Below, one piece after another: positions 7,945-16,774 of a DNA stretch of 64,000 bases. Position 1 is the first letter of the stretch; each line of letters begins with the position of its first letter. The notes beneath the pieces are model-generated. The model ran no database searches, was not told the origin of the DNA, and worked only from the letters and a program-made list of their open reading frames with translations. This stretch comes from JBBAGC01 sp964491265 (lineage in GTDB: Bacteria > Spirochaetota > UBA4802 > UBA5550): positions 1 to 64,000 of the forward strand of contig CAZBFP010000014.1 of assembly GCA_964491265.1 (NCBI GenBank), given 5' to 3'. The translations under genes were made by a program, and so were the position numbers.

Positions 7945-8703
7945 ATGAAATTCCGGCTTGTTGTAATTTTACTGATTCTTGGACTTTCCATGGCAGTCTG
8001 GGGCCAGGATGAAGAGAATAGAGAAGATTCCGCACCTGATACAAGCAGTATTGAATCAGAAAAAATAAAAGACGACAGATACAGCAGCAGAAATGTTTCC
8101 TTCGGTTTCATAGGAACATTCGGAGCCGCAGATATTCTTTCAATAGACTCTGATGTAGAAACCGATCAGCCGGGTCTCACTGGAGGGGGCGGCTTTGTTT
8201 TAGAAAAAATGTTCAGCAACCACTTCGGCATACATAGCGGACTGCTATACAGATACATGGAAGTAGACTTTACTGCAGATGTTGGTATGATTGACCCCCT
8301 TGAAGCAACATGGTCATTTCACACCTTAAGCATACCGGTACTTATGATAGTTTCAGCCAATACAGAGAACTTTTCGTTTAATCTTCTCCTTGGATTAACC
8401 TACATGAATATTTTCCATTCAGAAATTGAAAACCGGTCTTCTGTTTTATATGACATGGAGTCTCAGAAAGCGCTGTCATATATCAATCCTCATCAGGTAA
8501 CTGCCACAGGGGGGATAAATCTAAAATTCAGGGTTACTAAATTTACAGACTTTTTTATCGGAGCTCTTGCTGATTTCCATCCCACAAATCTTTTCAGAAG
8601 CGGGGGTGGCGGCGATAATCACCTCTCTATTTACAGCGGAAGGATTATGGCAGGATACATGTTCAGAACTGATGTATTCCCGATCCGACCCAAATTATTT
8701 TAA
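7945..8703 (+). CDS. Outer-membrane beta-barrel protein
   Basis: The 252-residue precursor has a signal peptide (residues 1-20, cleavage after AVWG or nearby), an acidic Ser/Asp/Glu linker (21-45), then alternating polar/hydrophobic strands typical of an eight-to-ten-stranded outer-membrane barrel (outer-membrane-beta-barrel/OmpA-like fold). Aromatic residues sit at likely strand ends (SFGFIGTFG, LLYRYMEVDF, GRIMAGYMFR). No OmpA peptidoglycan-binding domain is present. It starts directly after the bactofilin stop, suggesting that the bactofilin and this barrel serve one envelope structure. The presence of such barrels supports a diderm cell. Confidence 0.75.
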   Translation: MKFRLVVILLILGLSMAVWGQDEENREDSAPDTSSIESEKIKDDRYSSRNVSFGFIGTFGAADILSIDSDVETDQPGLTGGGGFVLEKMFSNHFGIHSGLLYRYMEVDFTADVGMIDPLEATWSFHTLSIPVLMIVSANTENFSFNLLLGLTYMNIFHSEIENRSSVLYDMESQKALSYINPHQVTATGGINLKFRVTKFTDFFIGALADFHPTNLFRSGGGGDNHLSIYSGRIMAGYMFRTDVFPIRPKLF

Positions 8704-8778
8704 TACTTCAGCTTCACTGATTTCGTTGATTCCGGAATCCTGTACAAAGTTAAAATATTATTTTTCCCAAATCTACCG

Positions 8779-9150
8779 TAGTCAACCCCCTGTCCCCCAA
8801 AGGGGGCACGAAAAAAGAACCCTTGAGGAAGTTGAAGAATTAAAGTATTAAAGCACCCGTTTTTATTGTTGAGCCTACAAAAGATTTGCCGGATAATATG
8901 ACGGCATCAAAAAAACAGTGGTCTTTCCTATGATTGAATTAAATGAGAAATACATAATTCACAACAGGAATACAACAGAGAAAGGAATGACATAGATATA
9001 ATTATCAGAATGATAATACATAAACTCGTGCCCCCTTTGGGGCGCCCTCTGCCTGTACTGAGCTCGCCGAAGTAAGCGAAGCGACAAAGTACTCCCGGGG
9101 TAGACAGGGGGAAAAAGATTGTTAACTATTCCAAACATTCCGGAATGAGC
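8779..9150. repeat. Family B element, decayed, with disturbed left half
   Basis: The left part (CCCCCTGTCCCCCAAAGGGGGCACGA) and the right part (CTCGTGCCCCCTTTGGGGCG, then CTGTACTGAGCTCG, CCCGGGGTAGACAGGGGG and CATTCCGGAATGAGC) match family B. The 200 bases between share little with the other copies and hold no ORF worth calling. This covers most of the gene-free region 8704-9334. Confidence 0.65.
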
Positions 9151-9251
9151 TGATTTTTCTCATTAGACCATTTTACTCATCCTATACTTTTAATCTCATA
9201 AAAAATTCTGCCGATACATGCCGTAAAGTCAAAATAAAAATCATATATGAC

Positions 9252-9279
9252 TTGACTTTCCATGAGAAAAAGATATTAT
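9252..9279 (+). promoter_or_regulatory. Predicted promoter of the DUF2147 gene
   Basis: TTGACT at 9252-9257 and TATTAT at 9274-9279 are 16 bases apart; TATAAA overlaps the -10 box. The coding start is 55 bases downstream. Confidence 0.45.
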
Positions 9280-9334
9280 AAATTTTGTATCAATAAATTT
9301 TATATTAAAAAATTAAAAATGGAGGCATTTAAAC

Positions 9335-9775
9335 ATGAAGAAATTTTTACCCGCAGCATTAATTTTAGCATTTATTCTTGCAGGAACAACACTTTTTGCA
9401 CAATCAGCTCCAACCGGCCTATGGCAGAATATTGACGATAAAACCGGGAAACCAAAGGCTCATATTGAGATTTATGAGCAGGGTGGTGTTTTATACGGTA
9501 AAATAGTAAAACTGCTTCTAAAGCCGCAGGATACACTTTGCGACAAATGTAAAGGGAATCTAAAAGATAAGCCTGTTGTAGGAATGGTATTTCTAAAAAA
9601 TATGAAATATGATTCAGGTAGCGGGGAATATTCCGGCGGCCAGATACTTGACCCTGATAACGGGAAATGGTACAAGTGTAATCTTAAAGTTGAAAGCAGC
9701 GATAAGCTCACTGTTAGAGGATTTATAGGATTTTCTTTAATCGGAAGAAACCAGACCTGGGTTAAGGTTAAGTAA
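9335..9775 (+). CDS. Secreted DUF2147 protein
   Basis: This 146-residue precursor has a clear signal peptide (MKKFLPAALILAFILAGTTL, cleavage after LFA at about 22). The mature part is a DUF2147 lipocalin-like small beta-barrel: it starts with the typical GLWQNIDDKTGKPKAHIEI, has the CDKCKG loop with two cysteines and ends in the family's GRNQTWVKV. It should be periplasmic. The family's ligand is unknown. A strong ribosome binding site (GGAGG, 9 bases before ATG) and a terminator show a single-gene unit. Confidence 0.85.
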   Translation: MKKFLPAALILAFILAGTTLFAQSAPTGLWQNIDDKTGKPKAHIEIYEQGGVLYGKIVKLLLKPQDTLCDKCKGNLKDKPVVGMVFLKNMKYDSGSGEYSGGQILDPDNGKWYKCNLKVESSDKLTVRGFIGFSLIGRNQTWVKVK

Positions 9776-9838
9776 ACACTATTTATTTTCGGAAATATTC
9801 TGAAACATATTATCATAGCTGACTTGTAAACCTTACTG

Positions 9839-9866
9839 AATCCCCGCATATCAAATCGCGGGGATT
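9839..9866. terminator. Terminator between convergent genes
   Basis: AATCCCCGC and GCGGGGATT form a nine-pair stem around a ten-base loop, between the DUF2147 gene and the facing Tudor-like gene. The T run is weak on either strand. Confidence 0.55.
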
Positions 9867-9897
9867 TCAGCTCCCAGTGGCCCCTTTACTCCAGTGC

Positions 9898-10254
9898 TTA
9901 TTTTGATCTGCATCTCCCTATTACTGTAATTTCTTTATCACCATCATCATAATCAACATGTATCTGATCATTACTTTTTTCCCTTATTACTCCAGGATAA
10001 TATACCCCTTTCAACTTCCAGTTACATTCGATTCTGCTCCCTTCTTTCCAGTCAATTACTCTAATTTCATTTGAATTAAGGAAAGCCATATCCCCATCAT
10101 CAAATGAAATCATAAACTTTTCATCAACAAGACCGGTTATTTCCCCGGGATACCATAATCCATCGCTCCACTTCCCGAGAACTCTGTCGCCATGCTGAAA
10201 GGCCAGTAGAGGAAGCACTGAAATAAAAATCATTAAAATAATTAATTTTTTCAT
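9898..10254 (-). CDS. Secreted protein with tandem Tudor/agenet-like domains
   Basis: The 118-residue precursor starts with a signal peptide (MKKLIILMIFISVLPLLAFQ). The mature part is two short SH3/Tudor-like repeats: GDRVLGKWSDGLWYPGEI...ISFDDGD and GSRIECNWKLKGVYYPGVI...VDYDDGD, each with the W/YYPG and F/Y-DDGD hallmarks. Tudor domains of this kind bind methylated proteins in eukaryotes; in bacteria secreted versions exist with unknown ligands, so eukaryote-type function should not be assumed. It is a single leftward gene, preceded on the coding strand by a family B element. Confidence 0.65.
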   Translation of the reverse strand: MKKLIILMIFISVLPLLAFQHGDRVLGKWSDGLWYPGEITGLVDEKFMISFDDGDMAFLNSNEIRVIDWKEGSRIECNWKLKGVYYPGVIREKSNDQIHVDYDDGDKEITVIGRCRSK

Positions 10255-10275
10255 ATCACCCTATTAATAAATATA

Positions 10276-10640
10276 GCTCATTCCGGATTTTTGGGATACA
10301 AAGGGAGTACTTTTTTGCTTTTCCTCCTGTCCCTCAAAGGGGGCACGAGTTATCTATTATTACTCTGAAAATATAATTATTACCACTTTGATAACTATTC
10401 CCTTTAGATTGTTCCGCATATCTTTTGCAAGCTCAACAATATAAAGGGTTTTTTAATACTTTGATTCATCAACTTGCTCAAGTTTTTATTTTACGTGCCC
10501 CCTTCAGGGCGCCCTCTGCTTGTACTGAGCTCGTCGAAGTAAGCAAAGCGAAGAAGTACCCTTGGGGTAGACAGGGGGCTTACTCCAGGATATGTGGAAA
10601 CAAACAATATTATTACTTTTCCCAAAAATCCGGAATGAGC
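10276..10640. repeat. Family B MITE-like element, best-preserved copy
   Basis: The 365-bp element has nearly perfect inverted ends, GCTCATTCCGGATTTTTGGGA and CCCAAAAATCCGGAATGAGC. It contains the CCCTCAAAGGGGGCACGAGTT block, the conserved TTTTGCAAGCTCAACAATAT, the CTTGTACTGAGCTCGTCGAA insert and GGTAGACAGGGGGCTTACTCC. An apparent 75-codon frame inside it is a by-product of the repeat. Confidence 0.9.
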
Positions 10641-10653
10641 CATAAATATTAAA

Positions 10654-10776
10654 TAATGAGTGTTAACTCATAAACTTTTATTTGCAATGAAATGCTCTTA
10701 TATCCCCGCAGCAGAATGCAGTGTAAATATTAAAAAAGCATTATTACAATAAAAAATATCTTTAGAAATAATTACT
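10654..10776. repeat. Family A palindromic repeat, decayed
   Basis: It is recognised by ATGAAATGCTCTTATATCCCCGC at the left of the core and GCATTATTACAATAAAAAAT then CTTTAGAAATAATTACT at the right. The core hairpin is degraded (CCCCGCAGCAGAATGCAGTG). It starts 14 bases after the neighbouring family B element. Confidence 0.7.
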
Positions 10777-10789
10777 TTTAAAAAAGTCT

Positions 10790-11275
10790 TTATTTCTGAA
10801 TATTTTTTCTGCATGATTTAATATATACTGAAATAGCAAGTGAAAGTGAAGCAAAAATTGTTAAGTAGAATCCCGCATAGAGATTATTAAAAATATTACC
10901 GAATTCAATGATTGCATAAGAAAGTGCTATAAAAGGTACAACCCCCACAAGAATTGACACAATCCTCAAATTGAAATTATAAATACTCATAACAATAATT
11001 ATAATGCTGAGAAATGGAATTAAATAGAGGGAATAACTAACATATGCCATAATAAGTATACCCGATTTATTTCCGGATGAAGCTTCAAAAAATTGTGCAA
11101 GGGTGAATAAGGCATCAGGTATTACATACCCTGAATAGTAAAACAGGCCCCCCACTTTAACCCAGGGGATAAAAAAAGACGCAAAAAGGAGGGCTGCAAA
11201 AATGATTTCACATCTTTTACCCGCTTTTTTTAATAAAAATAAAGGATTATCAATACTATGTTGTCCGGCTGCCAT
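10790..11275 (-). CDS. Four-helix membrane protein, unknown
   Basis: This 161-residue protein has four predicted membrane helices (about residues 20-38, 66-84, 92-113 and 124-150) with short loops and a basic C-terminus. AGGCGGAAC lies before the ATG. It follows a 73-residue membrane protein by 11 bases and forms a two-gene unit with it. The layout resembles small DUF-type inner-membrane proteins, but I recognise no family. Confidence 0.55.
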   Translation of the reverse strand: MAAGQHSIDNPLFLLKKAGKRCEIIFAALLFASFFIPWVKVGGLFYYSGYVIPDALFTLAQFFEASSGNKSGILIMAYVSYSLYLIPFLSIIIIVMSIYNFNLRIVSILVGVVPFIALSYAIIEFGNIFNNLYAGFYLTIFASLSLAISVYIKSCRKNIQK

Positions 11276-11286
11276 TGAAGTTCCGC

Positions 11287-11508
11287 CTAACTATTTTCCT
11301 GTTTTGAAACAAGCCCGGGGAAAAGAATAATCAGAAAGAAAATAATTGTTAAAATTGCATTTAACAATACCATCTCACCCCTGTCAGCATAGGGAAAAAT
11401 TGACCATAAGCCGTGCATTCCTGTTGAGAATGACAAGAAGAGGAGTATATTATTTATAATTCCGATTAATGCCCCTGCAACGGCTAATCTGAAGATTATT
11501 TTGCTCAT
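11287..11508 (-). CDS. Small two-helix membrane protein, unknown
   Basis: The 73-residue protein has two hydrophobic helices (residues 5-27 and 45-66) separated by a loop with GMHGLWSIFPYADRGE. GGGAGG stands 8 bases before the ATG, which supports real translation. It is the first gene of the pair with the four-helix protein, so the two may form one membrane complex. No family was recognised. Confidence 0.55.
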   Translation of the reverse strand: MSKIIFRLAVAGALIGIINNILLFLSFSTGMHGLWSIFPYADRGEMVLLNAILTIIFFLIILFPGLVSKQENS

Positions 11509-11590
11509 ATCAACCTCCCGCTTAGATTATTTCAGATTTTACAGGAATATTGCCATAGATAATATTTATAGCAAGACATCCTTTGATTAA

Positions 11591-11628
11591 TCAGAAAATG
11601 ACCATAAAAAAGTATGGCCATTTTCTGA
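11591..11628. repeat. Long hairpin downstream of the hybrid kinase gene
   Basis: TCAGAAAATG-A-CCAT and ATGG-C-CATTTTCTGA are 14 paired bases with one mismatch around AAAAAAGT. It lies 105 bases after the kinase stop, without a T run, so termination or mRNA 3'-end protection are both possible. Nothing else was seen in 11509-11732. Confidence 0.5.
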
Positions 11629-11732
11629 CGTCATAAAATGGCTGATGCAATAATGGAGTTTTAGTAAGATTGTATAATTTCTGTTAAAAGTATGTTTTTA
11701 CTGCTGGATTTAATTTATGAAATTGAACCCGA

Positions 11733-14279
11733 TTAACTGTTTTTTATGCGCGCCCTGTAATCACCGGGGCTTTCACCTGTAATTTTTCTGAATGCCCTGT
11801 TGAATGTACGGAGACTCTCAAATCCGGTTTCCATTGAAATCCTGGTAACTGCTTTATCTGTAGTTTCAAGCATCTCAATTGCAGCTTCAATCCGCTGCCT
11901 GTTGATATAATCGGAGAGATTCATCCCTGTATATTTGTTAAATACACGGCTGAATGTATCGGGAATAATCCCTGCTGCTGATGCAAGCATATCACGGTTA
12001 AGATCTTCATTAAGATTTTCTTTAATAAAGAGGCATATCTCTTCCATTTTCTTTTCATTGTCAGATGTTATCACCTGATCCTTTTTTTCCAGCCTCCCCT
12101 TCAGCCTGCTGTAGAGCTCATCATTTTTAACCCTCAGTTTTTTCTGCATAAGACTCAGTTCCATCTGATTTTTTATTCTAAGCTTAAGTTCCTCCGGGTT
12201 AAAGGGTTTTATCACATAATCTACTGCACCCAGGGCAAGCCCCTCATATTTAAAGAGATCATCACCCCTGGCTGTCAAAAATATGAGGGGGATATCCGCA
12301 TATCTTTCATCTGACCGGATCTGTTTCATAAATTCATAGCCGTCCATTTCCGGCATCATAACATCTGAAAGAATAAGATCAACCGGCTCCTCTTTACTGA
12401 GAATTTCCAGAGCTTGAGCCCCATTAAAGGCTGCAAGCACCTTGAAATTATCACCAAGGAGTTTTATAAGAAAATTAAGCATATCCTCATTATCTTCAGC
12501 AACAAGGATTGCCGGCTTTTCATCATCAGCAATAATTTCACCCTTGTTTCCGGAAACCGGTCCCGATTCAGATAAATTATATAAGCAGGGAGACATAAAG
12601 GTTGACGCTTCTTCCGTAGAATTTACAAAAATAACATCATCACGGCCGTTAAAATGCTCACTTCCAACAGGGAGATTTACATAAAAATCGGTTCCATGGT
12701 TATGGGGGTAATCTTCAATATACCTGCTTGCCGCAGAAACAGAACCACCCATAAGTTCAACAGTCTCCTTGACAATTGCAAGGCCTATTCCCGTCCCATC
12801 CTTAACCTTCCTTTTAACACCCTCCACCCTGCTGAACCTGTTAAAAATTGTATCAATGTCTGAAAGGGGAATCCCTGAACCTGTATCACTGAATTTCAGT
12901 ACAATTTCATCAGCTGCATTAATTATTGATACATCGATAGAGCCGCCAGGTTCAGTATATTTCATTGAATTTGAAAAAAAGTTGGAAATAACATGGCAGA
13001 ATTTTCCCCTGTCAAGATAGAGATTAACCGGATCCGGCGGAGAACTGAAATTTATACTTATCCCCTTTCCCTCTGCAGCCGGTTTTACCTCTTCACAATA
13101 TGTTTTTACTAAAGATGAAAGATCGGTTTCTGAAACATATATGGTTATTTTATTTCCTTTTATTCCGGAAAGGAAAAGAAGGTCATTTATCAGATTAAGC
13201 AGGTAGAAGGAGTTTCTTTTTACTACTTTAAGGGTTTCATCACCCGGTGAAGCACCCTTTTCCAGGGCTTCTTCCAGTGGAGCCAGAATTAAAGTTAAAG
13301 GTGTTCGAAGCTCATGGGAGATATTGTCAAGGAAACGCCCCTTTGCAATGGTAGCAGCTTCCGCTTCATCTTTCATCTGTTTCAGCTCTTTTGTGGCCTC
13401 ATCAACTTTTTTCTGAAGCCTTGAGTTCCATAACCATATTACAATTACCCCTGCTAAAAGTAAAACTATAACAACAACTGATGATACAAAACCCCAGGGT
13501 ATACGGTATTTAAAATTCCCCCCTGCCCAGGTTTTTTCAATAAAAAGTCTTTCAGTATCAGTAATCATTTTAAAACCGGAATTAACTGCTTCAATAACAT
13601 CACTATTACCGGATTTAACCAGGCCCCTCACTGCCTGTGAACCTGCAGGCCTGTAGGACTGAACAAAATTTCCCCACCCCCCCATACTGGTGAGTCTGTT
13701 ATTAACAAGTGCATCTTCAGCAACAAATACATTGATTTCACCTGATGCTGATGCCTGGATCAGATCCTCAACAGATTCTTTGAACACCAGTTCAATTTCC
13801 GGGAATAGTCCTTTAATAAATGCTGAATCGTTTAGTACTGCGCCAACCCTGAAAGGTGAAAGTCCAGTGACCGCTTCAACCGGCGGTATTCTTTTATTTG
13901 TGTAGATATAGTATTCTGAAAGGTAAATTATATCTGTAGGTATAAATTCAGATGAATCAGTGAAAATTTTATCCGGCCCCATGATAATATCAATTTCACC
14001 AGAACTTAATTTTTTAAAAGCTTCATCCGGTGATATTATTATATAATTAAATTCAATTCCTGTTTTTAAAGACCATAGTTTCCAGAGCTCCACATAAACG
14101 CCTCTGGGATCTCTGCTGTCACTTAGAAATTCGAGGGTGGGAGAATTGGTAATTCCGGCAATTATTAAATTTCCAGAATGCTGCTTTTCCGTGCTAATTC
14201 CTTCTTCTGAATAGAACATAAGAATAAAAGAAACCAGAAGGGAAAAAAAGCATAACCGCTTAGATAATGAAAAACTCAT
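11733..14279 (-). CDS. Hybrid sensor histidine kinase / receiver / AraC regulator with solute-binding sensor
   Basis: This 848-residue protein combines a whole two-component pathway. After a signal/anchor (residues 6-25) comes a periplasmic type 3 solute-binding domain (about 35-260), a membrane helix (about 263-283), a HisKA domain with ISHELRTP (His about 321), an HATPase domain (DTGSGIPLSDID, GTGIGLAIV), a receiver (SDVMMPEMDGYEF) and a C-terminal AraC-type helix-turn-helix (about 745-845). It presumably binds a small amino-acid-like or carboxylate ligand outside and controls transcription directly. Its ATG overlaps by four bases the stop of the upstream membrane gene, a likely sensory or transport partner. 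Target genes are unknown. Confidence 0.9.
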   Translation of the reverse strand: MSFSLSKRLCFFSLLVSFILMFYSEEGISTEKQHSGNLIIAGITNSPTLEFLSDSRDPRGVYVELWKLWSLKTGIEFNYIIISPDEAFKKLSSGEIDIIMGPDKIFTDSSEFIPTDIIYLSEYYIYTNKRIPPVEAVTGLSPFRVGAVLNDSAFIKGLFPEIELVFKESVEDLIQASASGEINVFVAEDALVNNRLTSMGGWGNFVQSYRPAGSQAVRGLVKSGNSDVIEAVNSGFKMITDTERLFIEKTWAGGNFKYRIPWGFVSSVVVIVLLLAGVIVIWLWNSRLQKKVDEATKELKQMKDEAEAATIAKGRFLDNISHELRTPLTLILAPLEEALEKGASPGDETLKVVKRNSFYLLNLINDLLFLSGIKGNKITIYVSETDLSSLVKTYCEEVKPAAEGKGISINFSSPPDPVNLYLDRGKFCHVISNFFSNSMKYTEPGGSIDVSIINAADEIVLKFSDTGSGIPLSDIDTIFNRFSRVEGVKRKVKDGTGIGLAIVKETVELMGGSVSAASRYIEDYPHNHGTDFYVNLPVGSEHFNGRDDVIFVNSTEEASTFMSPCLYNLSESGPVSGNKGEIIADDEKPAILVAEDNEDMLNFLIKLLGDNFKVLAAFNGAQALEILSKEEPVDLILSDVMMPEMDGYEFMKQIRSDERYADIPLIFLTARGDDLFKYEGLALGAVDYVIKPFNPEELKLRIKNQMELSLMQKKLRVKNDELYSRLKGRLEKKDQVITSDNEKKMEEICLFIKENLNEDLNRDMLASAAGIIPDTFSRVFNKYTGMNLSDYINRQRIEAAIEMLETTDKAVTRISMETGFESLRTFNRAFRKITGESPGDYRARIKNS

Positions 14280-14842
14280 TTTGCAGAAGCATCCCCTCGA
14301 TTTTGAGGGGGAAGAAATCTGATTATTAAAAATACTATTACAGCACTTAAACTTTTATCCATTAAATTAACAGGTATTCTCACAAGAAATGAACCGGTAA
14401 AAATCTGATAACCTGCATCTATAATAGAGATTACATTAAGATCAATTTTAGCCCCTGTAACGCCTCCAAAAAGATAAAATGCTATAATTGCCCCGCTTAA
14501 AGCGCTTATGGGTACTATAAAAATTATTGCAAGAAGTAAGCTTTTCAGGCTCATGAAGCCGTATCTTTTTGCTATCAATCCTGCTGTTATACCTATTAAC
14601 ATATTTACGATACCGAAAGGTATATTTACCGGATTATGGATTACTCCAAGAATAAAATTTGTCGCAACACCGGCAATACCACCTGCTGCAGGCCCGAGAA
14701 TAATACCGCAAAGTATTGTACCTGTTGAATCGAGGAAAAGAGGAAATTTGTAATACCCTTTAATAAAAGCCGCAATAAAATATCCTGATAGGTTGAGGAG
14801 TAAACCTGAAAAAAAGACAGCTGGCAGGAGCCGGTTAATCAT
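14276..14842 (-). CDS. ECF-S-like / sensor-type membrane protein
   Basis: The 188-residue protein has five or six hydrophobic helices. The segment FPLFLDSTGTILCGIILGP followed by GGIAGVATNFILG resembles the substrate-binding S components of ECF transporters and the related membrane sensor modules fused to kinases. I chose the ATG at 14842 because AAGGA stands 9 bases upstream; an earlier start at 14893 would add 17 polar residues without a ribosome site. It overlaps the hybrid kinase start (ATGA), so the two should be made together: either it imports the ligand sensed or is a co-sensor. No ECF ATPase or T component is nearby. Confidence 0.65.
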   Translation of the reverse strand: MINRLLPAVFFSGLLLNLSGYFIAAFIKGYYKFPLFLDSTGTILCGIILGPAAGGIAGVATNFILGVIHNPVNIPFGIVNMLIGITAGLIAKRYGFMSLKSLLLAIIFIVPISALSGAIIAFYLFGGVTGAKIDLNVISIIDAGYQIFTGSFLVRIPVNLMDKSLSAVIVFLIIRFLPPQNRGDASAK

Positions 14843-14939
14843 AATTTTATCCTTAATATCAATATAAAATCTGCAATTAAAGTTTTCAGCCAATTTAACA
14901 GCTGATTATGAAAATTTCAAATAAATATTCAGTAGATAT

Positions 14940-15065
14940 GAGTAATTATTCCTAAAGCTATTTTTTTACGTTATGATGATGTTTCCCAGATCCCCGTCGC
15001 CTGCGGCGGCGGGGATATTAGAGCATTTTATTCCAAATAAAATTTAAGAAATTAACACTGAGTAA
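14940..15065. repeat. Family A palindromic repeat, full copy, reverse orientation
   Basis: It runs CAGT/AGTAATTATTCCTAAAG at the left through the core CCCCGTCGCCTGCGGCGGCGGGG to AAATTTAAGAAATTAACACTG and AGTAAAT. It fills much of the 301-base gap between the ECF-S-like gene and the J-domain gene. The rest of that gap is AT-rich with nothing recognisable. Confidence 0.8.
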
Positions 15066-15143
15066 ATATTAAAATCGAAAAAACCCTTTTATGCTGGAAA
15101 CATATACTTTATATATATAAATATATATCCTGTCAATGCAAAA

Positions 15144-15809
15144 TCATCTTAATGCTCCGTAAACCTCCATTAGGAGCGTATAGGCACTGTTTATCTCTAT
15201 CATCTTTTCACCATTTCCGCATTTGTCAGGATGGAACTCCATTGCCAGCCTGTGGTATCTTAATTTAATTTTCTCCGGTGTGGGGCGGGCCAGTGCAAAA
15301 AGTTCAGCAGCAGCCTCTGTTTCTTTTTTCCGGGAGGCGTATATTCTCAATCCCCGGCCGATTTTATCAAATACAGCCGGATCAGTACGGACATTTTCTC
15401 TATTTATATAAAAATCTGTTAAAAAATCGGGTTCAGGAAGAGTTCCAAATTGATACAGGTGAAATCCGCACAAATGCTTACCCTCTTCAGTCCCAGCCAG
15501 ACAGTATTGACCAGGCTTTTCATAGTAATATGAACATTGTGAAATATGGGGCATTTTTAAAATCCGGAGATATATGGGACTTATATGAAGATAAAAGCCC
15601 TTTAGCCCCTCTGATATCCTCAGGTTATAGAGTGAATGGAAAAGAGAAAAGTGGAGGGTAAAAAGATGAGAATCAAACCCGGGGTAGCCAAACTCTGCTG
15701 CGAGTCTCTTTATCAGAAAAGATTCATCAACAGGTTTAGTCTCCTTCCCCAGGATAGCCAGTATATGTTCATCCCGGTATACTATCAGTTCACCCGGCAA
15801 ATTCTCCAT
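15144..15809 (-). CDS. Protein with C-terminal J domain
   Basis: The 221-residue protein ends with a J domain (about 172-221) holding the hallmark HPD in LAMEFHPDKCGNGEKMIEIN, so it should recruit and stimulate a DnaK-type Hsp70. The rest is unlike DnaJ: no Gly/Phe region or zinc domain. Instead the N-terminal 165 residues hold a C-YYYEKPGQYC...HLCGFH cluster that may bind a metal. The client is probably supplied by that domain. It starts 8 bases after the serine acetyltransferase stop, so the two are co-transcribed; the reason is not obvious. Confidence 0.75.
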   Translation of the reverse strand: MENLPGELIVYRDEHILAILGKETKPVDESFLIKRLAAEFGYPGFDSHLFTLHFSLFHSLYNLRISEGLKGFYLHISPIYLRILKMPHISQCSYYYEKPGQYCLAGTEEGKHLCGFHLYQFGTLPEPDFLTDFYINRENVRTDPAVFDKIGRGLRIYASRKKETEAAAELFALARPTPEKIKLRYHRLAMEFHPDKCGNGEKMIEINSAYTLLMEVYGALR

Positions 15810-15817
15810 CTTACAAA

Positions 15818-16759
15818 TCAGGAGCCGTTAGTTATAATATTAAAGGGAGCCTTGGCCTGCATAACCTTTGAAAAGGGGGGGACACTGTCTGTTATCCATA
15901 CATTACCCCCGATTTCTGAACCCTTACCTATTGTAACGCGCCCGAGTACAGTTGCACCTGCATAGACTATTACATCATCTTCAACTATGGGGTGTCTTGC
16001 AATATCCTTGATAGGTCTACCTTTGTCATCAAGGGGGAAACTCTTTGCTCCCAGTGTTACTCCCTGGTAAATGCGCACATTATTTCCGATTATACAGGTT
16101 TCCCCTATTACTGTTCCTGTACCATGATCTATGAAAAAATATTCACCAATAGTGGCTCCGGGGTTAATATCAATCCCTGTTTTCGAATGGGACATTTCCG
16201 ATATTATCCTTGGTATAAGAGGCACCTTCAATTTATACAACTCGTGGGCAATTCTGTGATATGTCATTGCCATAATACTGGGATAACAGAATATAGTTTC
16301 CGCAATATTTTTTGCTGCAGGGTCACCAATGAAAGCAGCCTTAGCATCAAATGCAAGCATACGCCTTATCTCCGGGATTTTTTCCATAAACTGCACAGTA
16401 ATATCCCGTGCAATTACTTCACAATCTGTACACTCATCCTCTGTCACTTCTGAACAGGTAAAACAGAAACCCCTTTTTATCTGCTCAACCATTGTTCTGT
16501 AGATTCTGTCAAGCTTTGCTCCGGTATAATAAGGCACAGTGCTTCTATGAATTTCTGAATTCCTGAAATAACCGGGAAATAGTACTGATCTTAAAAGCTC
16601 AATCGATTCTTTAAGTTCATCAATTGAAGGCATAGGCACATTATGCCTGGGAATATGGAAAACATCACTGTATTGACTCTGGTCTGAAAGATTTTCGATA
16701 ATGCTCTCAAGTCTTGTATCAAAAAAGGGGTCTTCCTTGTAGCATTTTTTCTTTTCCAT
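15818..16759 (-). CDS. cysE: Serine O-acetyltransferase
   Basis: The 313-residue enzyme transfers acetyl from acetyl-CoA to L-serine, the first step of cysteine synthesis. The C-terminal left-handed beta-helix (about 185-300) has hexapeptide repeats and the family signature: SKTGIDINPGATIGEYFFID, the catalytic DHGTG region, GVTLGAK, then HPIVEDDVIVYAGATVLG. The long N-terminal helical region with extra cysteines (CFTCSEVTEDECTDC) matches the longer SAT group of anaerobes and plants rather than short EpsC. I chose the ATG at 16759, which AAGGAG precedes by 7 bases. An upstream in-frame start at 16804 only reads through a family B repeat. No cysK is nearby. Confidence 0.9.
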   Translation of the reverse strand: MEKKKCYKEDPFFDTRLESIIENLSDQSQYSDVFHIPRHNVPMPSIDELKESIELLRSVLFPGYFRNSEIHRSTVPYYTGAKLDRIYRTMVEQIKRGFCFTCSEVTEDECTDCEVIARDITVQFMEKIPEIRRMLAFDAKAAFIGDPAAKNIAETIFCYPSIMAMTYHRIAHELYKLKVPLIPRIISEMSHSKTGIDINPGATIGEYFFIDHGTGTVIGETCIIGNNVRIYQGVTLGAKSFPLDDKGRPIKDIARHPIVEDDVIVYAGATVLGRVTIGKGSEIGGNVWITDSVPPFSKVMQAKAPFNIITNGS

Positions 16760-16774
16760 ATCCAAACTCCTTTT

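Noticed and set aside
8567..8851. 94-codon frame overlapping the beta-barrel gene
   Set aside because: It is out of frame with a secreted beta-barrel gene and runs into repeat sequence.
10425..10652. 75-codon frame on the plus strand
   Set aside because: It lies inside the family B element, and the same DNA at other copies does not keep the frame.
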